Assembly (NCBI RefSeq): GCF_011769985.2
Contig: NZ_CP039734.2
Location: forward strand, 806,001 to 870,000
Source: Sulfurospirillum diekertiae
Lineage (GTDB): Bacteria; Campylobacterota; Campylobacteria; Campylobacterales; Sulfurospirillaceae
Length of the DNA stretch: 64,000 nucleotides
Reading direction: 5' to 3'
A model generated the notes under the pieces. That model was not told the origin of the DNA. It did not search any database and was given only the letters and a program-made list of their open reading frames with translations. Shown in pieces: positions 7,815-16,632 of the stretch (the stretch's first letter is position 1; each line of letters starts with the position of its first letter). The translations under genes and the position numbers were made by a program.

Positions 7815-8939
7815 ATGTTTGGAACTTTATCTCTTTTAACGCTTCAACAGTATTGGTGGTTTTTGGTGAGCCTGATTGGGGCGTTTTTTGTGTTTATTAC
7901 CTTTGTGCAAGGAGGACAAACCCTACTTTACGCCATCGCCAAAGATGACAAACAACGCAACATGCTCGTCGCCTCACTGGGTCGCAAATGGGAACTCTCC
8001 TTTACCTCATTGGTTCTTTTTGGAGGTGCGCTTTTTGCGGCATTTCCTCTGTTTTATGCGGTCAGTTTTGGTGGAGCTTATTATGTCTGGATGGCGATTT
8101 TGTTCTGTTTTATCCTGCAAGCGGTTTCGTACGAATACCGTGTAAAACCCAACAACTTTTTAGGCAAACGCACGTATGAAGCCTTTTTGTACATCAACGG
8201 AAGTGTCGGCATTATCCTCATCGGAATTGCGCTTGGTACACTCTTTACAGGTGGAAATTTTATGCGCAACAGCATGAATTTTTCGGCTTGGACACTGCCA
8301 AGTTACGGGCTTGAAGGCGCACTCAATCCCTTTAATGTGGCATTTGGCTTGAGCCTCTTTTTCTTAGCGCGCGTACAAGCAGCGCTTTATTTTATCAATA
8401 ATATTGAGGATGTTCATATCATCGCCCGTGCCAAACAACAGCTTTTTAAAGACGCTCTTTTGTTTGTGGGCTTTTTTATACTGCTTGTGGTGATGCTCTT
8501 GGTGATGAACGGCTTTACGTACCATATGGGCGTGGTCTTTCCCGAATCGCATAAGTTTTTGAACAACTTTTTAGCCACGCCACTGCTTATCGTTACCTTT
8601 CTTAGCGGTACACTTTTGGTATTGTATGCCATCTTTAGTACGCTTTTTAAAGGAAGCAGGTGCGGCATTTGGTTCAGTGGTTTTGGCGTGATTTTAGTCG
8701 TAACGAGCCTGCTCTGTCTGCTTGGTTTTAACGCCACACCTATTTATCCTTCGCTTTCCGACTTGGCGAGCTCGTTGACCATTGAAAACAGCTCCTCTTC
8801 ACACTATACGCTCAGTGTCATGAGTTATGTCTCGTTGGGCGTTCCGTTTGTCCTTGGCTATATTTATTTTGTATGGCGCGCTATGGATAAAACCAAAATG
8901 ACATCAGCCGAAATCGAAGCTGATTCACATCATTATTAG
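7815..8939 (+). CDS. cydB: Cytochrome bd quinol oxidase subunit II
   Basis: A 374-residue polytopic membrane protein. It has the typical CydB N terminus with LQQYWWFLVSLIGAFFVFITFVQGG and an exchangeable eight- to nine-helix layout. It begins 1 nt after the cydA stop, with GAGGAGG just upstream, so the two are translationally coupled. Together with CydA it forms the high-affinity oxidase expected for a microaerophile or for oxygen defence in an anaerobe. Confidence 0.95.
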   Translation: MFGTLSLLTLQQYWWFLVSLIGAFFVFITFVQGGQTLLYAIAKDDKQRNMLVASLGRKWELSFTSLVLFGGALFAAFPLFYAVSFGGAYYVWMAILFCFILQAVSYEYRVKPNNFLGKRTYEAFLYINGSVGIILIGIALGTLFTGGNFMRNSMNFSAWTLPSYGLEGALNPFNVAFGLSLFFLARVQAALYFINNIEDVHIIARAKQQLFKDALLFVGFFILLVVMLLVMNGFTYHMGVVFPESHKFLNNFLATPLLIVTFLSGTLLVLYAIFSTLFKGSRCGIWFSGFGVILVVTSLLCLLGFNATPIYPSLSDLASSLTIENSSSSHYTLSVMSYVSLGVPFVLGYIYFVWRAMDKTKMTSAEIEADSHHY

Positions 8940-8947
8940 GAGTTATT

Positions 8948-9073
8948 ATGGAAGCAATCAATTATACCTCAGGGTTTTTGTGGCTCTGCACATGGCCTGT
9001 TATTATTTACGTTTCATATCGCTTCATTGCGCTTAATATTGACCATTTTGAAGCGTATTTGAAAGAGAAATAA
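8948..9073 (+). CDS. 41-residue single-helix protein, CydX-like candidate
   Basis: ATG 8948 to TAA 9071-9073, 8 nt after cydB, preceded by AGGAGTTATT. The product starts MEAINYTSGF and has one hydrophobic helix at about residues 9-30 with two Trp (LWLCTW) and then a polar tail ending EAYLKEK. Length, single helix and position are those of the CydX/AppX small subunits of bd oxidase, but the sequence is not clearly CydX, so homology is inferred from context. A TTTACATGTAAA palindrome lies 3 nt after the stop. Confidence 0.7.
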   Translation: MEAINYTSGFLWLCTWPVIIYVSYRFIALNIDHFEAYLKEK

Positions 9074-9075
9074 CC

Positions 9076-9087
9076 TTTACATGTAAA
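9076..9087. repeat. TTTACATGTAAA palindrome after the cyd operon
   Basis: One intergenic copy of the dispersed 12-bp palindrome, 2 nt after the stop of the 41-codon ORF. It can form a short stem with a CATG loop. There is no T-run of note directly after it. Confidence 0.85.
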
Positions 9088-9183
9088 GCTCAAATCCTAT
9101 ACTTGTAGATTGAGGACATATGTCAGTTTTTAAGACGATTTAAGGTAAAATCCCCCTTAAAAGTTAATTAAAAAGGTCAATCT

Positions 9184-10284
9184 ATGGGTTTAGGTGTCGG
9201 TATCGTAGGACTCCCCAATGTCGGAAAATCAACCACGTTTAATGCGCTGACTAAAGCGCAAAATGCAGAATCTGCAAACTATCCTTTTTGTACCATCGAG
9301 CCTAATAAAGCCGTTGTTCCAGTTCCTGATCCAAGACTTGAAGAGCTGGCTAAGATCGTCAATCCTGAGCGTATTCAGCACTCAACGGTCGATTTTGTCG
9401 ACATCGCAGGACTTGTAAAAGGTGCGAGTGCGGGCGAGGGGCTTGGCAATCAATTCTTATCAAACATTCGTGAAGTCGAAGTTATTTTACACATGGTACG
9501 TTGTTTTGAAGATGAAAACATCACGCACGTTGAAAACAGCATCAATCCGCTTCGTGACATCGAAATCATCGAAAGCGAACTCATTTTTGCGGACGTTCAA
9601 CAACTCGATAAAAAACTCGATCGTCTGAAACGCCAAGCGAAAGTCGACAAATCGGCCGCAGGTATCGCTGAGATCGCCGAAGCACTTCGCGCACACCTTG
9701 ATGAGATCAAACCGGTCAGTACGTTTGCTAGGCGTGATGATGAAAACTTTCAAATCCTTGATAAAGAGCTACGTTTTCTTTCCAACAAAACGATCATTTA
9801 CGGTGCCAATGTCGATGAAGCAGGACTTTTAGAAGAAAATATTTTTGTCAAAGCCGTCAAAGAACATGCTAAAGCAGTGGGTGCGGACGTTGTTGTGCTT
9901 TGTGCCAAAGTTGAAGAAGAGATGATAGCACTTGAAGAGGATGAGGCCGAAGAGTTCTTAAAAGAGCTTGGCATTGAAGAATCAGGACTTAAACAGATCA
10001 TTCGTCTTGCGTTTGACAAACTTGGACTTGCATCTTACTTCACCGCAGGGGTTAAAGAAGTGCGCGCATGGACGATTGAAAAGGGTTGGAAAGCACCTAA
10101 GGCAGCTTCTGTCATTCACAACGACTTTGAAAAAGGATTTATCCGTGCCGAAGTCATTTCTTACAATGATTTTATCGCGTACAAGGGTGAGGCTGGCTCA
10201 AAAGAAGCGGGTAAAATGCGCTTAGAGGGTAAAGAGTATGTCGTCCAAGATGGCGATGTAATGCACTTTAGATTTAACGTTTAG
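9184..10284 (+). CDS. ychF: YchF/OLA1-type redox-regulated ATPase
   Basis: A 366-residue P-loop protein of the Obg-related YchF family. The Walker A GLPNVGKSTTFNAL is at residues 8-21, followed by DIAGLVKGASAGEGLGNQFL (G3) and a C-terminal TGS-like domain ending DGDVMHFRFNV. Members bind ribosomes and hydrolyse ATP and act in stress and translation control. Length equals the family norm. It is a stand-alone gene, closed by the long inverted repeat at 10294-10327. Confidence 0.96.
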   Translation: MGLGVGIVGLPNVGKSTTFNALTKAQNAESANYPFCTIEPNKAVVPVPDPRLEELAKIVNPERIQHSTVDFVDIAGLVKGASAGEGLGNQFLSNIREVEVILHMVRCFEDENITHVENSINPLRDIEIIESELIFADVQQLDKKLDRLKRQAKVDKSAAGIAEIAEALRAHLDEIKPVSTFARRDDENFQILDKELRFLSNKTIIYGANVDEAGLLEENIFVKAVKEHAKAVGADVVVLCAKVEEEMIALEEDEAEEFLKELGIEESGLKQIIRLAFDKLGLASYFTAGVKEVRAWTIEKGWKAPKAASVIHNDFEKGFIRAEVISYNDFIAYKGEAGSKEAGKMRLEGKEYVVQDGDVMHFRFNV

Positions 10285-10293
10285 TCTGCTTTA

Positions 10294-10327
10294 AATGTTT
10301 ACATGTAAGCTTTTACATGTAAACATT
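10294..10327 (+). terminator. Terminator built from two TTACATGTAA palindromes
   Basis: Perfect 15-bp arms, AATGTTTACATGTAA (10294-10308) and its complement (10313-10327), with a GCTT loop, followed by a T-rich run. Each arm carries one copy of the dispersed palindrome. It is placed 9 nt after ychF and looks like an effective intrinsic terminator. Confidence 0.8.
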
Positions 10328-10365
10328 CTTCTTTTTTATTTCAAATTTTTTTTAGGGAGTTATTC

Positions 10366-10962
10366 ATGAAATTATGGGTTACTTTAATGTTTTCAGCAAT
10401 GGTTCTTTTGGGTGCTGAGACACATTATGCAGTCGAGGATTTAGATGTCAGGGAAGATGGCACTTTAATAGAGGTTAAAACACAAAAACTTGCCAATGGT
10501 ATCGGTCAATTTTTCTATGAATCGGGAAAAATTAAAAGTGAGACACCGTTCAAAGAGGGCTTACGTGATGGTCTTGGTAAGATGTATTATGAATCAGGAA
10601 AGCTCCAAAGTGAAACGCCGTTTAAAAACGATAAGATTGAAGGACTCAAAAAAGAGTATTATGAATCAGGAGTGCTTCGAACCGAAGTTACTTTTGTTAA
10701 TGACCAAGCCGAAGGTGTAGGCAAGTTTTACTATCCCACAGGTAAACTTCAAGGGGAAACTCCTTTCAAAAAGAACCAACCTGATGGCATTACGAAGCTT
10801 TTCAATCCAGCAGGTAAGTTGATCCGTACGATTGAGTTTAAAGAGGGCAACATCGTCAAAGGCTATGATTATAATGATCAAGGAACCAAACTTGAACTGA
10901 GCCGTGAAGAGCTTTTAGAAGCGACGAAGGAAGTATCAAATCCAGAAGAAGCTACGAAGTAA
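10366..10962 (+). CDS. MORN-repeat (YwqK-like) exported protein
   Basis: A 198-residue protein with a signal peptide (MKLWVTLMFSAMVLLGAET) and five tandem repeats of about 22 residues of the form YYESGKLQSETPFKNDKIEG, the MORN_2 motif found in YwqK-family proteins. Such repeats bind lipids or serve as scaffold; the name antitoxin applied to the YwqK family does not imply a toxin here, as none is adjacent. It is convergent with the FTR-rhodanese gene, with a 19-nt gap. Confidence 0.75.
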   Translation: MKLWVTLMFSAMVLLGAETHYAVEDLDVREDGTLIEVKTQKLANGIGQFFYESGKIKSETPFKEGLRDGLGKMYYESGKLQSETPFKNDKIEGLKKEYYESGVLRTEVTFVNDQAEGVGKFYYPTGKLQGETPFKKNQPDGITKLFNPAGKLIRTIEFKEGNIVKGYDYNDQGTKLELSREELLEATKEVSNPEEATK

Positions 10963-10981
10963 CTTCTTCCTCGATAGAGTG

Positions 10982-11725
10982 TTACTCTCCGTTTTCACAT
11001 TCCCCATCATATGCCATAATACCGTGTTCAAGGTTGAGCACGGTTTTGTAGCCCATTTGCAGTAATATGCGCTGACAGTATGCGCTTCGACTTCCACTGT
11101 AACAGTATAAAATAACAGGGATGTTCTCTTTGCCACTGAGTTGGGAGAGCGCGTCATGAAAACTGGTAGTTGGGATGAGGAAGTCCGTTCCTGTGATGCG
11201 ATTGCTGATCCATTCCATCCATTCACGAGTGTCTACAAGATTAAAATTCACAACGCCATGCTTTCGTGCTTCGAGCAACGCTTCAAGTTCATTGCCATCA
11301 ATCTGCTTTTTCTTCATTAACGCGTCACACTCTTCTTTGCTGAGTCCTCTGGTATGCGTATGCGCTATCTCTTCCATATTTTCTTCTTTTGCGAGTTCTC
11401 GCGCATGTTCAGGTGTACAGAAGATCGTGCAGTGGCATTTGCCCGTTTGGGGAATTTCAACGGTGAGTGCAGGCGTGCAAGGACACAAGCGGTTACCCGC
11501 ATTAGCTTGTTCTTCGGGTGTGCTACCTATCACCATAAAACAGGGACAGTAACGTTTGCCATAGATGAGTTTATTGCGGGTTAAGCCTTGTTGAATGGAC
11601 TCTTTGACTTCATCAAGGGGTGTGTAGGCAAATCCAAATTGTTCGCAAACTTTATCGGTAAATGCTTCTGTTTTTTCAAATTCGGCTAAAAATTCGGGAG
11701 AGTTCATATCTATTTTAGTTATCAA
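10982..11725 (-). CDS. Ferredoxin-thioredoxin reductase-like domain fused to rhodanese
   Basis: A 247-residue cytoplasmic protein. Residues about 20-120 carry the spaced CPC, CPC and CHC motifs (KRYCPCF, NRLCPCTP, GKCHCTIFC) of the ferredoxin-thioredoxin reductase catalytic chain, which holds a 4Fe-4S cluster beside a redox disulfide. Residues about 150-240 are a rhodanese-like domain with the active-site loop YCYSGSRS, where Cys is the sulfur carrier. The fusion suggests electron transfer to a disulfide or persulfide, fitting sulfur metabolism. The substrate is not known. Confidence 0.78.
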   Translation of the reverse strand: MITKIDMNSPEFLAEFEKTEAFTDKVCEQFGFAYTPLDEVKESIQQGLTRNKLIYGKRYCPCFMVIGSTPEEQANAGNRLCPCTPALTVEIPQTGKCHCTIFCTPEHARELAKEENMEEIAHTHTRGLSKEECDALMKKKQIDGNELEALLEARKHGVVNFNLVDTREWMEWISNRITGTDFLIPTTSFHDALSQLSGKENIPVILYCYSGSRSAYCQRILLQMGYKTVLNLEHGIMAYDGECENGE

Positions 11726-11996
11726 AGATATTCCTTTTATTTATTTTTATGCACCATTATAAAGAGTTTGCATTGGAAAAAAATTAAAGAAAGGTTTTAC
11801 ATGTAAAGCATCAAGAAAGAGAAGGGGTTACGCTTTACATGTAAAACGATTGTGTTCCTTTTTGACTCAGTTACCTCCTTTACTTTAAAAATGTCAAATT
11901 CTTACATGTAAAATCTTTCTTGCGATTTTTTTGCTCTTTTTTTGCTTTACCATTTCCCTAGTTGGTTAAAAAAATAAATTAAAAAAAGAGTTTAAG
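11726..11996. promoter_or_regulatory. Control region upstream of the torD-oxidoreductase operon
   Basis: A 271-bp divergent intergenic region. It holds three TTACATGTAA palindromes (11798-11807, 11835-11844, 11902-11911) and then a tandem 11-bp direct repeat, TTTTTTTGCTC (11926-11936) and TTTTTTTGCTT (11937-11947), about 50 bp before the torD-like start. The 23 bp from 11921 match 23263-23285, upstream of the porin, at 22 positions. The direct repeat has the form of an OmpR-family operator. Confidence 0.6.
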
Positions 11997-12554
11997 ATGC
12001 AAACTTTTCAACCGCAAACGACTTCCAGACTCGATGACATCAAACACCTTCGTGATATCTTTAATGCCCAAAATTCTAAAGAGCTAAAAGTTGCGTTTGA
12101 TGCGCTGAATCCTTCCTTCACTATTTCAGAAGAGGATTTAGAAGTGCAGTTTAATCGCTACTTTGTAGGTCCCATGGAAACCGTTGCCGATCCATTTGCT
12201 TCCGTTTACCTTGATAATCCTGATGTTTTTATGTCTAAAAGTACCTTACATGTAAGAGATTTGTACGAAACAATGGGATTTTCCTATTCGCTTAAAAACG
12301 TCATACCAGAGGATCATTTAGGCGTTGAACTTGACGCGTATTACCAACTACTTTTTCTAGAAGAGGCTAAAGAGATAACTTATTTGAGTGACCTTCGTCA
12401 CTATTTTTTACACGAACACTTAGCCCTTTGGATACCGCGCTTTTTGGAGCGTGGTTTAGCGCAGAGTGAGAAAGATGCACCTGCTATTACCTTTATTTTA
12501 CAACAGCTCAAATCGTTACTGATAAGAGAAACCACGACAACAAGGAGTTCTTGA
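11997..12554 (+). CDS. TorD-family molybdoenzyme chaperone
   Basis: A 185-residue all-helical cytoplasmic protein of the TorD/DmsD/NarJ group, with the GPMETVADPFASVYLD segment and the HLALWIPRF motif near residue 140 that recalls the family EPxDH/HxxxW region. It would bind the Tat signal peptide or apoenzyme of the molybdopterin protein encoded immediately downstream (stop and next ATG are adjacent). A palindrome at 12246-12255 is read as Leu-His-Val-Arg. Confidence 0.82.
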   Translation: MQTFQPQTTSRLDDIKHLRDIFNAQNSKELKVAFDALNPSFTISEEDLEVQFNRYFVGPMETVADPFASVYLDNPDVFMSKSTLHVRDLYETMGFSYSLKNVIPEDHLGVELDAYYQLLFLEEAKEITYLSDLRHYFLHEHLALWIPRFLERGLAQSEKDAPAITFILQQLKSLLIRETTTTRSS

Positions 12555-14831
12555 ATGAGTTATTCCAAAGAAAAAGTTGAGAGCATTCTCAACAACGGCA
12601 TCAGCCGAAGAAGTTTTCTAAAAGGCTTAGCAGCCAGTGGTGTATTATCGTCACTTCCAGGAGGCATTCTCCAAGCCAATGAAGACCTTAATACTAAAAT
12701 CCCCTACCTTGGGCAAAAAAATTATCAAACCTTCCGCAATGCGTGTCCTAGAAACTGTTACGACACGTGTAGTATTAAAACCTACGTTAAAGATGGGGTT
12801 ATGCAGTTTATCGAAGGTGCAACGGAATCCACATACACCCGAGGTGGTTGTTGTGTGAAAGGAAATTCGTACGTTAAGAGAGTTTACTCAGCACGACGTC
12901 TTAAATTTCCGATGATGCAAGTGGGCGGCAAAGGTTCAGGCAACTGGAAACGTGTCTCTTGGGATTATGCGATGGAAACGATTGCTAAAAAATTATTAGA
13001 GATGAAAAAAGAAGATGGAACTTTGTTGGGGGCAGCACTCACCAAATACTCTGGTAACTTTGGTATCACGCATTATGGTGTTGAGGGAATGTTTAACTCT
13101 ATTGGCTATACGACACGCCTTGCAGGAACGCCATGCTGGCCAGCGGGAATTGACGCGCAAAACCTTGACATGGGTGATATGTGGTGTAACGATCCTGAAG
13201 AGATGAAAGACAGTAAATTTATTATTCTCTGGGGTGTTAATCCTGCGAGCAACTCGGTTCACTCGATGAAATACATCTATGAAGCCAAGAGCAAAGGGGC
13301 AAAAGTTGTAGTGATTGACCCTGTATTTACCGAAGCCGCTTCAAAAGCAAGTCAGTACATTCAGATTAAAACAGGTACAGACGGCCTTTTAGCGCTTGGA
13401 ATGGCAAAAATTATTATTGATGCCAATTTACACGATCAAAAATGGCTCGATGCAAACTCAAAAGGGTACAAAGAGTACAAAGCGTATTTGGATAAAGAGA
13501 TTAAATTAGACAACGTTTCCAAAATCACAGGTATTCCTCTTGCAATGATTAAAGAGTTGGCTTTATCATTTGTAAAAGCAAAACCTGCGACCATTTGGAT
13601 GGGCTATGGTATGCAACGTCACACCAATGGTGGCTCAATGATTCGTGCGATTGACGCGTTGGTGGCGGTTTCTGGCAACATCGGCAAATACGCAGGTGGT
13701 GCTCGTTATGGACACCTTAGCACATGGGGCTTTAATTATGCGGCACTCAGCCAAACTAAGCCAGAAGGTAGTGTAGGGTACACAGGTCCAGAAGGGGCTA
13801 AAGGTGAATTTGCTCAAGTGGGTGGTGAAAAAGCGGCGTATACCGATCGTTTCTTAAACATCAACAAAACGGCACGTGAACTTCTCAATGCAAAAGAGCC
13901 AAAAGTAAGACTCTTGTGGGTAGCGTGCAAAAATGTCTTTTCTCAAGATTTTGACCGTAATCAACTCATTCGTGCCTTTCAACAACTTGATCTCGTTGTC
14001 GTTGCCGATCAGTTCTTTAATGAAACGGTGAAATGGGCAGACATTGTCCTTCCTGTTGCGACACAGTTTGAAGAGTACGATGTCAATGTCTCTTACTGGC
14101 ATTACTGGTTGAGTCTTAATGAACAAGCGATCAAACCTCTTTTTGAAGTCAAATCGGACGTTGAAATCGCAGCACTGCTTTCCAAACATATGAATAAACT
14201 AGAAGCTGGCTCATGTACCTTCCCTCAAAGTGTTGATACCAAAGCGATGACGATCAAAGAGTTTAACCCTGGCATTTACGAGCAATTTGGCATCAAATCA
14301 TGGGAAGAGCTTAAAAATGGTTCTGTAAAAGCTAAAGCGGTCATTCCGTATGCTGATGGCAAATTTAAAACACCCAGCGGTAAGTTTGAGTTTTATTCAG
14401 ACAAAGCATTAGAGCTTTTTGGAAGTGCATTGCCAACCTACCTTGAAGTGCGTAAACCGTACGACAAATTCCGTATGACGTCACCTCACAGTAGATGGAG
14501 CTTGCACTCACAGTTTCAAAACTTAGAGTGGATGGAAGATATGCATCCAGAACCGTACGTGTACATCAACCCTGATGATGCTGAAGCCAAAATGGTTAAA
14601 GAGGGCGACACGGTAGCCGTTTTTAACAAACAAGGACTCTTACGTGTGAAAGCCAAAGTGACCGATAACGTTCAAGCAGGTACGGTTTTGATGTACGAGC
14701 AATGGTACAACAACAATATTTACAACGTCAATGAACTCGTTGATGACACCAGTTCAGACATGGGTGCGTTTAAAACGGGAGCACCAGGTGTTGCTCTTCA
14801 TGATACCTTTGTCAATTTTAGAAAACTATAA
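12555..14831 (+). CDS. Tat-exported molybdopterin oxidoreductase, catalytic subunit
   Basis: A 758-residue protein of the DMSO reductase superfamily. The twin-arginine signal SRRSFLKG is at residues 18-25. A 4Fe-4S site is formed by Cys64, Cys68, Cys72 and Cys99 or Cys100. The Mo-bis-MGD folds follow, with the FKTPSGKFEFYS segment and a C-terminal dinucleotide-binding domain. Cys194 in GTPCWPAG is a candidate molybdenum ligand. The enzyme should act in the periplasm with the 4Fe-4S subunit next door. No membrane anchor gene is present. The substrate (sulfur, selenium, N- or S-oxide compound) cannot be read from sequence. Confidence 0.85.
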   Translation: MSYSKEKVESILNNGISRRSFLKGLAASGVLSSLPGGILQANEDLNTKIPYLGQKNYQTFRNACPRNCYDTCSIKTYVKDGVMQFIEGATESTYTRGGCCVKGNSYVKRVYSARRLKFPMMQVGGKGSGNWKRVSWDYAMETIAKKLLEMKKEDGTLLGAALTKYSGNFGITHYGVEGMFNSIGYTTRLAGTPCWPAGIDAQNLDMGDMWCNDPEEMKDSKFIILWGVNPASNSVHSMKYIYEAKSKGAKVVVIDPVFTEAASKASQYIQIKTGTDGLLALGMAKIIIDANLHDQKWLDANSKGYKEYKAYLDKEIKLDNVSKITGIPLAMIKELALSFVKAKPATIWMGYGMQRHTNGGSMIRAIDALVAVSGNIGKYAGGARYGHLSTWGFNYAALSQTKPEGSVGYTGPEGAKGEFAQVGGEKAAYTDRFLNINKTARELLNAKEPKVRLLWVACKNVFSQDFDRNQLIRAFQQLDLVVVADQFFNETVKWADIVLPVATQFEEYDVNVSYWHYWLSLNEQAIKPLFEVKSDVEIAALLSKHMNKLEAGSCTFPQSVDTKAMTIKEFNPGIYEQFGIKSWEELKNGSVKAKAVIPYADGKFKTPSGKFEFYSDKALELFGSALPTYLEVRKPYDKFRMTSPHSRWSLHSQFQNLEWMEDMHPEPYVYINPDDAEAKMVKEGDTVAVFNKQGLLRVKAKVTDNVQAGTVLMYEQWYNNNIYNVNELVDDTSSDMGAFKTGAPGVALHDTFVNFRKL

Positions 14832-14843
14832 CAGGAGATTGTG

Positions 14844-15482
14844 ATGCAAAAAGCTTTTTTAGTCGATGGCAGTATCTGTCTAGGATGTAATACGTGTGCA
14901 ATGGCCTGTAAAAATCAGTATCATCAAGACGATGGAATTTTATGGCGCAAAGTAAGAGAGATTGGGGCAGAAGATTATTTGATGGATAACAACAATATCT
15001 TGCCAACTTTAACGTCGTATCAAAAAGCACCCAAAGTGAAAATGCCGATGGAGCGTTTCTACTTTTCACTGGCGTGTAACCACTGCGAAAACCCAGCCTG
15101 TGTGGCAATTTGCCCTGTGGGAGCGCATACGAAAGACCCTGAAACGGGTATCTGTAAACACGACCAAACGATTTGTATTGGTTGTGGTGGTTGTGTCAAA
15201 GCGTGTCCATTTGGTGCGTCTAAATTCAATACCAAAATGGGACAAGCTGAGAAGTGCAGTATGTGTTGGGAGAGACAAGCTGATGGTAAAACAACGGCAT
15301 GTGTTCAATCATGCCCAGTGCATGCCATTACGATTATTGACTTGCATGATCCAAAATACAAAGAGTATGCCAATGCGTCTCCAATAGGAATCGACTATGC
15401 GATCAATGCGGAAACACATCCAAGTACACGGTTTATTCTTCCTCATATGCCTAAAGAGGTTTACAGGCAAGCAAAAGGATAG
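14844..15482 (+). CDS. Four-cluster ferredoxin subunit of the molybdoenzyme
   Basis: A 212-residue DmsB/PhsB/NrfC-type protein with four Cys groups: CLGCNTCAMAC near residue 12, CNHCENPACVAIC near 75, CIGCGGCVKAC near 108 and CSMCW..CVQSCP near 135-155. It transfers electrons to the catalytic subunit. AGGAG at 14833-14837 fits ATG 14844 better than the adjacent GTG 14841. There is no Tat signal of its own, so it is probably co-exported with the catalytic protein. Four nt separate its stop from the next gene. Confidence 0.88.
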   Translation: MQKAFLVDGSICLGCNTCAMACKNQYHQDDGILWRKVREIGAEDYLMDNNNILPTLTSYQKAPKVKMPMERFYFSLACNHCENPACVAICPVGAHTKDPETGICKHDQTICIGCGGCVKACPFGASKFNTKMGQAEKCSMCWERQADGKTTACVQSCPVHAITIIDLHDPKYKEYANASPIGIDYAINAETHPSTRFILPHMPKEVYRQAKG

Positions 15483-15486
15483 TCTC

Positions 15487-15849
15487 ATGAAAACAACGCT
15501 GCGATGGATTTTGAGTCTTTGTGGTGTTTTTCTTTCACTCGCTTGGGGGCAAATTGCCCCAAGCACCTGTAGTTTTGGTGATCCACTTTTTAGTGAATTG
15601 TCCCATCAAAAAGCTGTTTTGATTGAGCCCAAAAACTACGTGGTTGGCGAAGAAAACTTCGTTATAATACAACTTGAAAAGCCAAGTCTTCCTTCGGGCT
15701 ACATGGTGAGTGTCTTTGTCGATACGATTCAATCACCCAAGAGTGAACCTGAAGTGCAAGGGTGGTATCCAAAAACAAATATCAAGCCTTTAAAAGAGGG
15801 ATTTTATGAATTATCGGTTCGCGTGAACCTCATGTATAAAGGAAGTTGA
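15487..15849 (+). CDS. Small periplasmic protein of the molybdoenzyme operon
   Basis: A 120-residue protein with a clear signal peptide (MKTTLRWILSLCGVFLSLAWG) and a predicted beta-rich remainder containing one Cys near residue 28. I do not recognise the family. It is the fourth gene of the operon and occupies the place where a membrane anchor subunit is usually found, yet has no membrane helix beyond the signal. It could be a docking or accessory protein for electron delivery in the periplasm; that is inference only. Confidence 0.65.
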   Translation: MKTTLRWILSLCGVFLSLAWGQIAPSTCSFGDPLFSELSHQKAVLIEPKNYVVGEENFVIIQLEKPSLPSGYMVSVFVDTIQSPKSEPEVQGWYPKTNIKPLKEGFYELSVRVNLMYKGS

Positions 15850-15939
15850 GGCGGTATGTTGGTTGCAAGTCTTGCAAATACGAAGATTAGCTTTACCGCA
15901 AAGAAATCTAAATAACACTATGTTCAAGGAGTCTCAAAC

Positions 15940-16632
15940 GTGGATAAACCCTTTTTAGAACGATTGAAGACGCTCACAATTCTTTATGCTGAAGATGAAG
16001 AGGGTATACGAAAAAATATTGCCGCATCGCTTCGCTATTATACTAAAGAGGTGATCGAAGCAGAAAATGGCAAAATTGCCTTAGAGCTCTACAAAAGTGA
16101 AAAACCTGATATTGTGATTACCGATATTTTAATGCCTGTGATGAATGGCGTTGATCTTGTAAGAGAAATTCGTAAAACCGATGAAATGACTCCCCTTGTC
16201 ATTATTTCGGCACATACGGATAGGGAGTATCTGCTCAAAGTCGTGGATCTTCATTTAGAGCAGTACATCATCAAACCGGTGACACTCAATGGCCTTTTAG
16301 AGGCACTTTCACGCTGCCTCAAACGTATTACTCAAACGCATACGATTGTCTATGAACTTCCTTGTGGCTACTTGTACGATGTTGATCATAAGTTACTGAC
16401 GTATGAGGGAGAGATCATTCATCTCAATAAAAAAGAGGCGGGATTTTTAGAATTACTGTTGCATAATAAACAACGCATTGTCTCCTACGATGAGTTACAA
16501 GCCCATGTGTGGCAAGACGATGTGATGACCGATAGTGCGCTTCGTTCACTGGTGCGTAATTTACGCAAGAAGTTACCGAAAGATTTTATTACCAATTTAT
16601 CAGGGGTTGGGTACCGATTTGAGATGTGCTAA
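15940..16632 (+). CDS. OmpR-family response regulator
   Basis: A 230-residue regulator: receiver domain at residues 8-125 with phosphoacceptor Asp62 (PDIVITDILMPVMNG) and Lys near 112, then a winged-helix Trans_reg_C domain at about 145-228 (HLNKKEAGFLELLL, ALRSLVRNLRKKL). Translation starts at GTG 15940 behind AAGGAG. Its stop overlaps the next gene. I infer that it controls the neighbouring respiratory operons, since three upstream regions share T-tract direct repeats of OmpR-site type (11926-11947, 20091-20109, 23263-23285). Confidence 0.88.
   Translation: MDKPFLERLKTLTILYAEDEEGIRKNIAASLRYYTKEVIEAENGKIALELYKSEKPDIVITDILMPVMNGVDLVREIRKTDEMTPLVIISAHTDREYLLKVVDLHLEQYIIKPVTLNGLLEALSRCLKRITQTHTIVYELPCGYLYDVDHKLLTYEGEIIHLNKKEAGFLELLLHNKQRIVSYDELQAHVWQDDVMTDSALRSLVRNLRKKLPKDFITNLSGVGYRFEMC

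Noticed and set aside
10366-10962. Toxin-antitoxin pair
   Set aside because: The YwqK family name suggests it, but the protein is exported, MORN-repeat based, and has no toxin-like neighbour.
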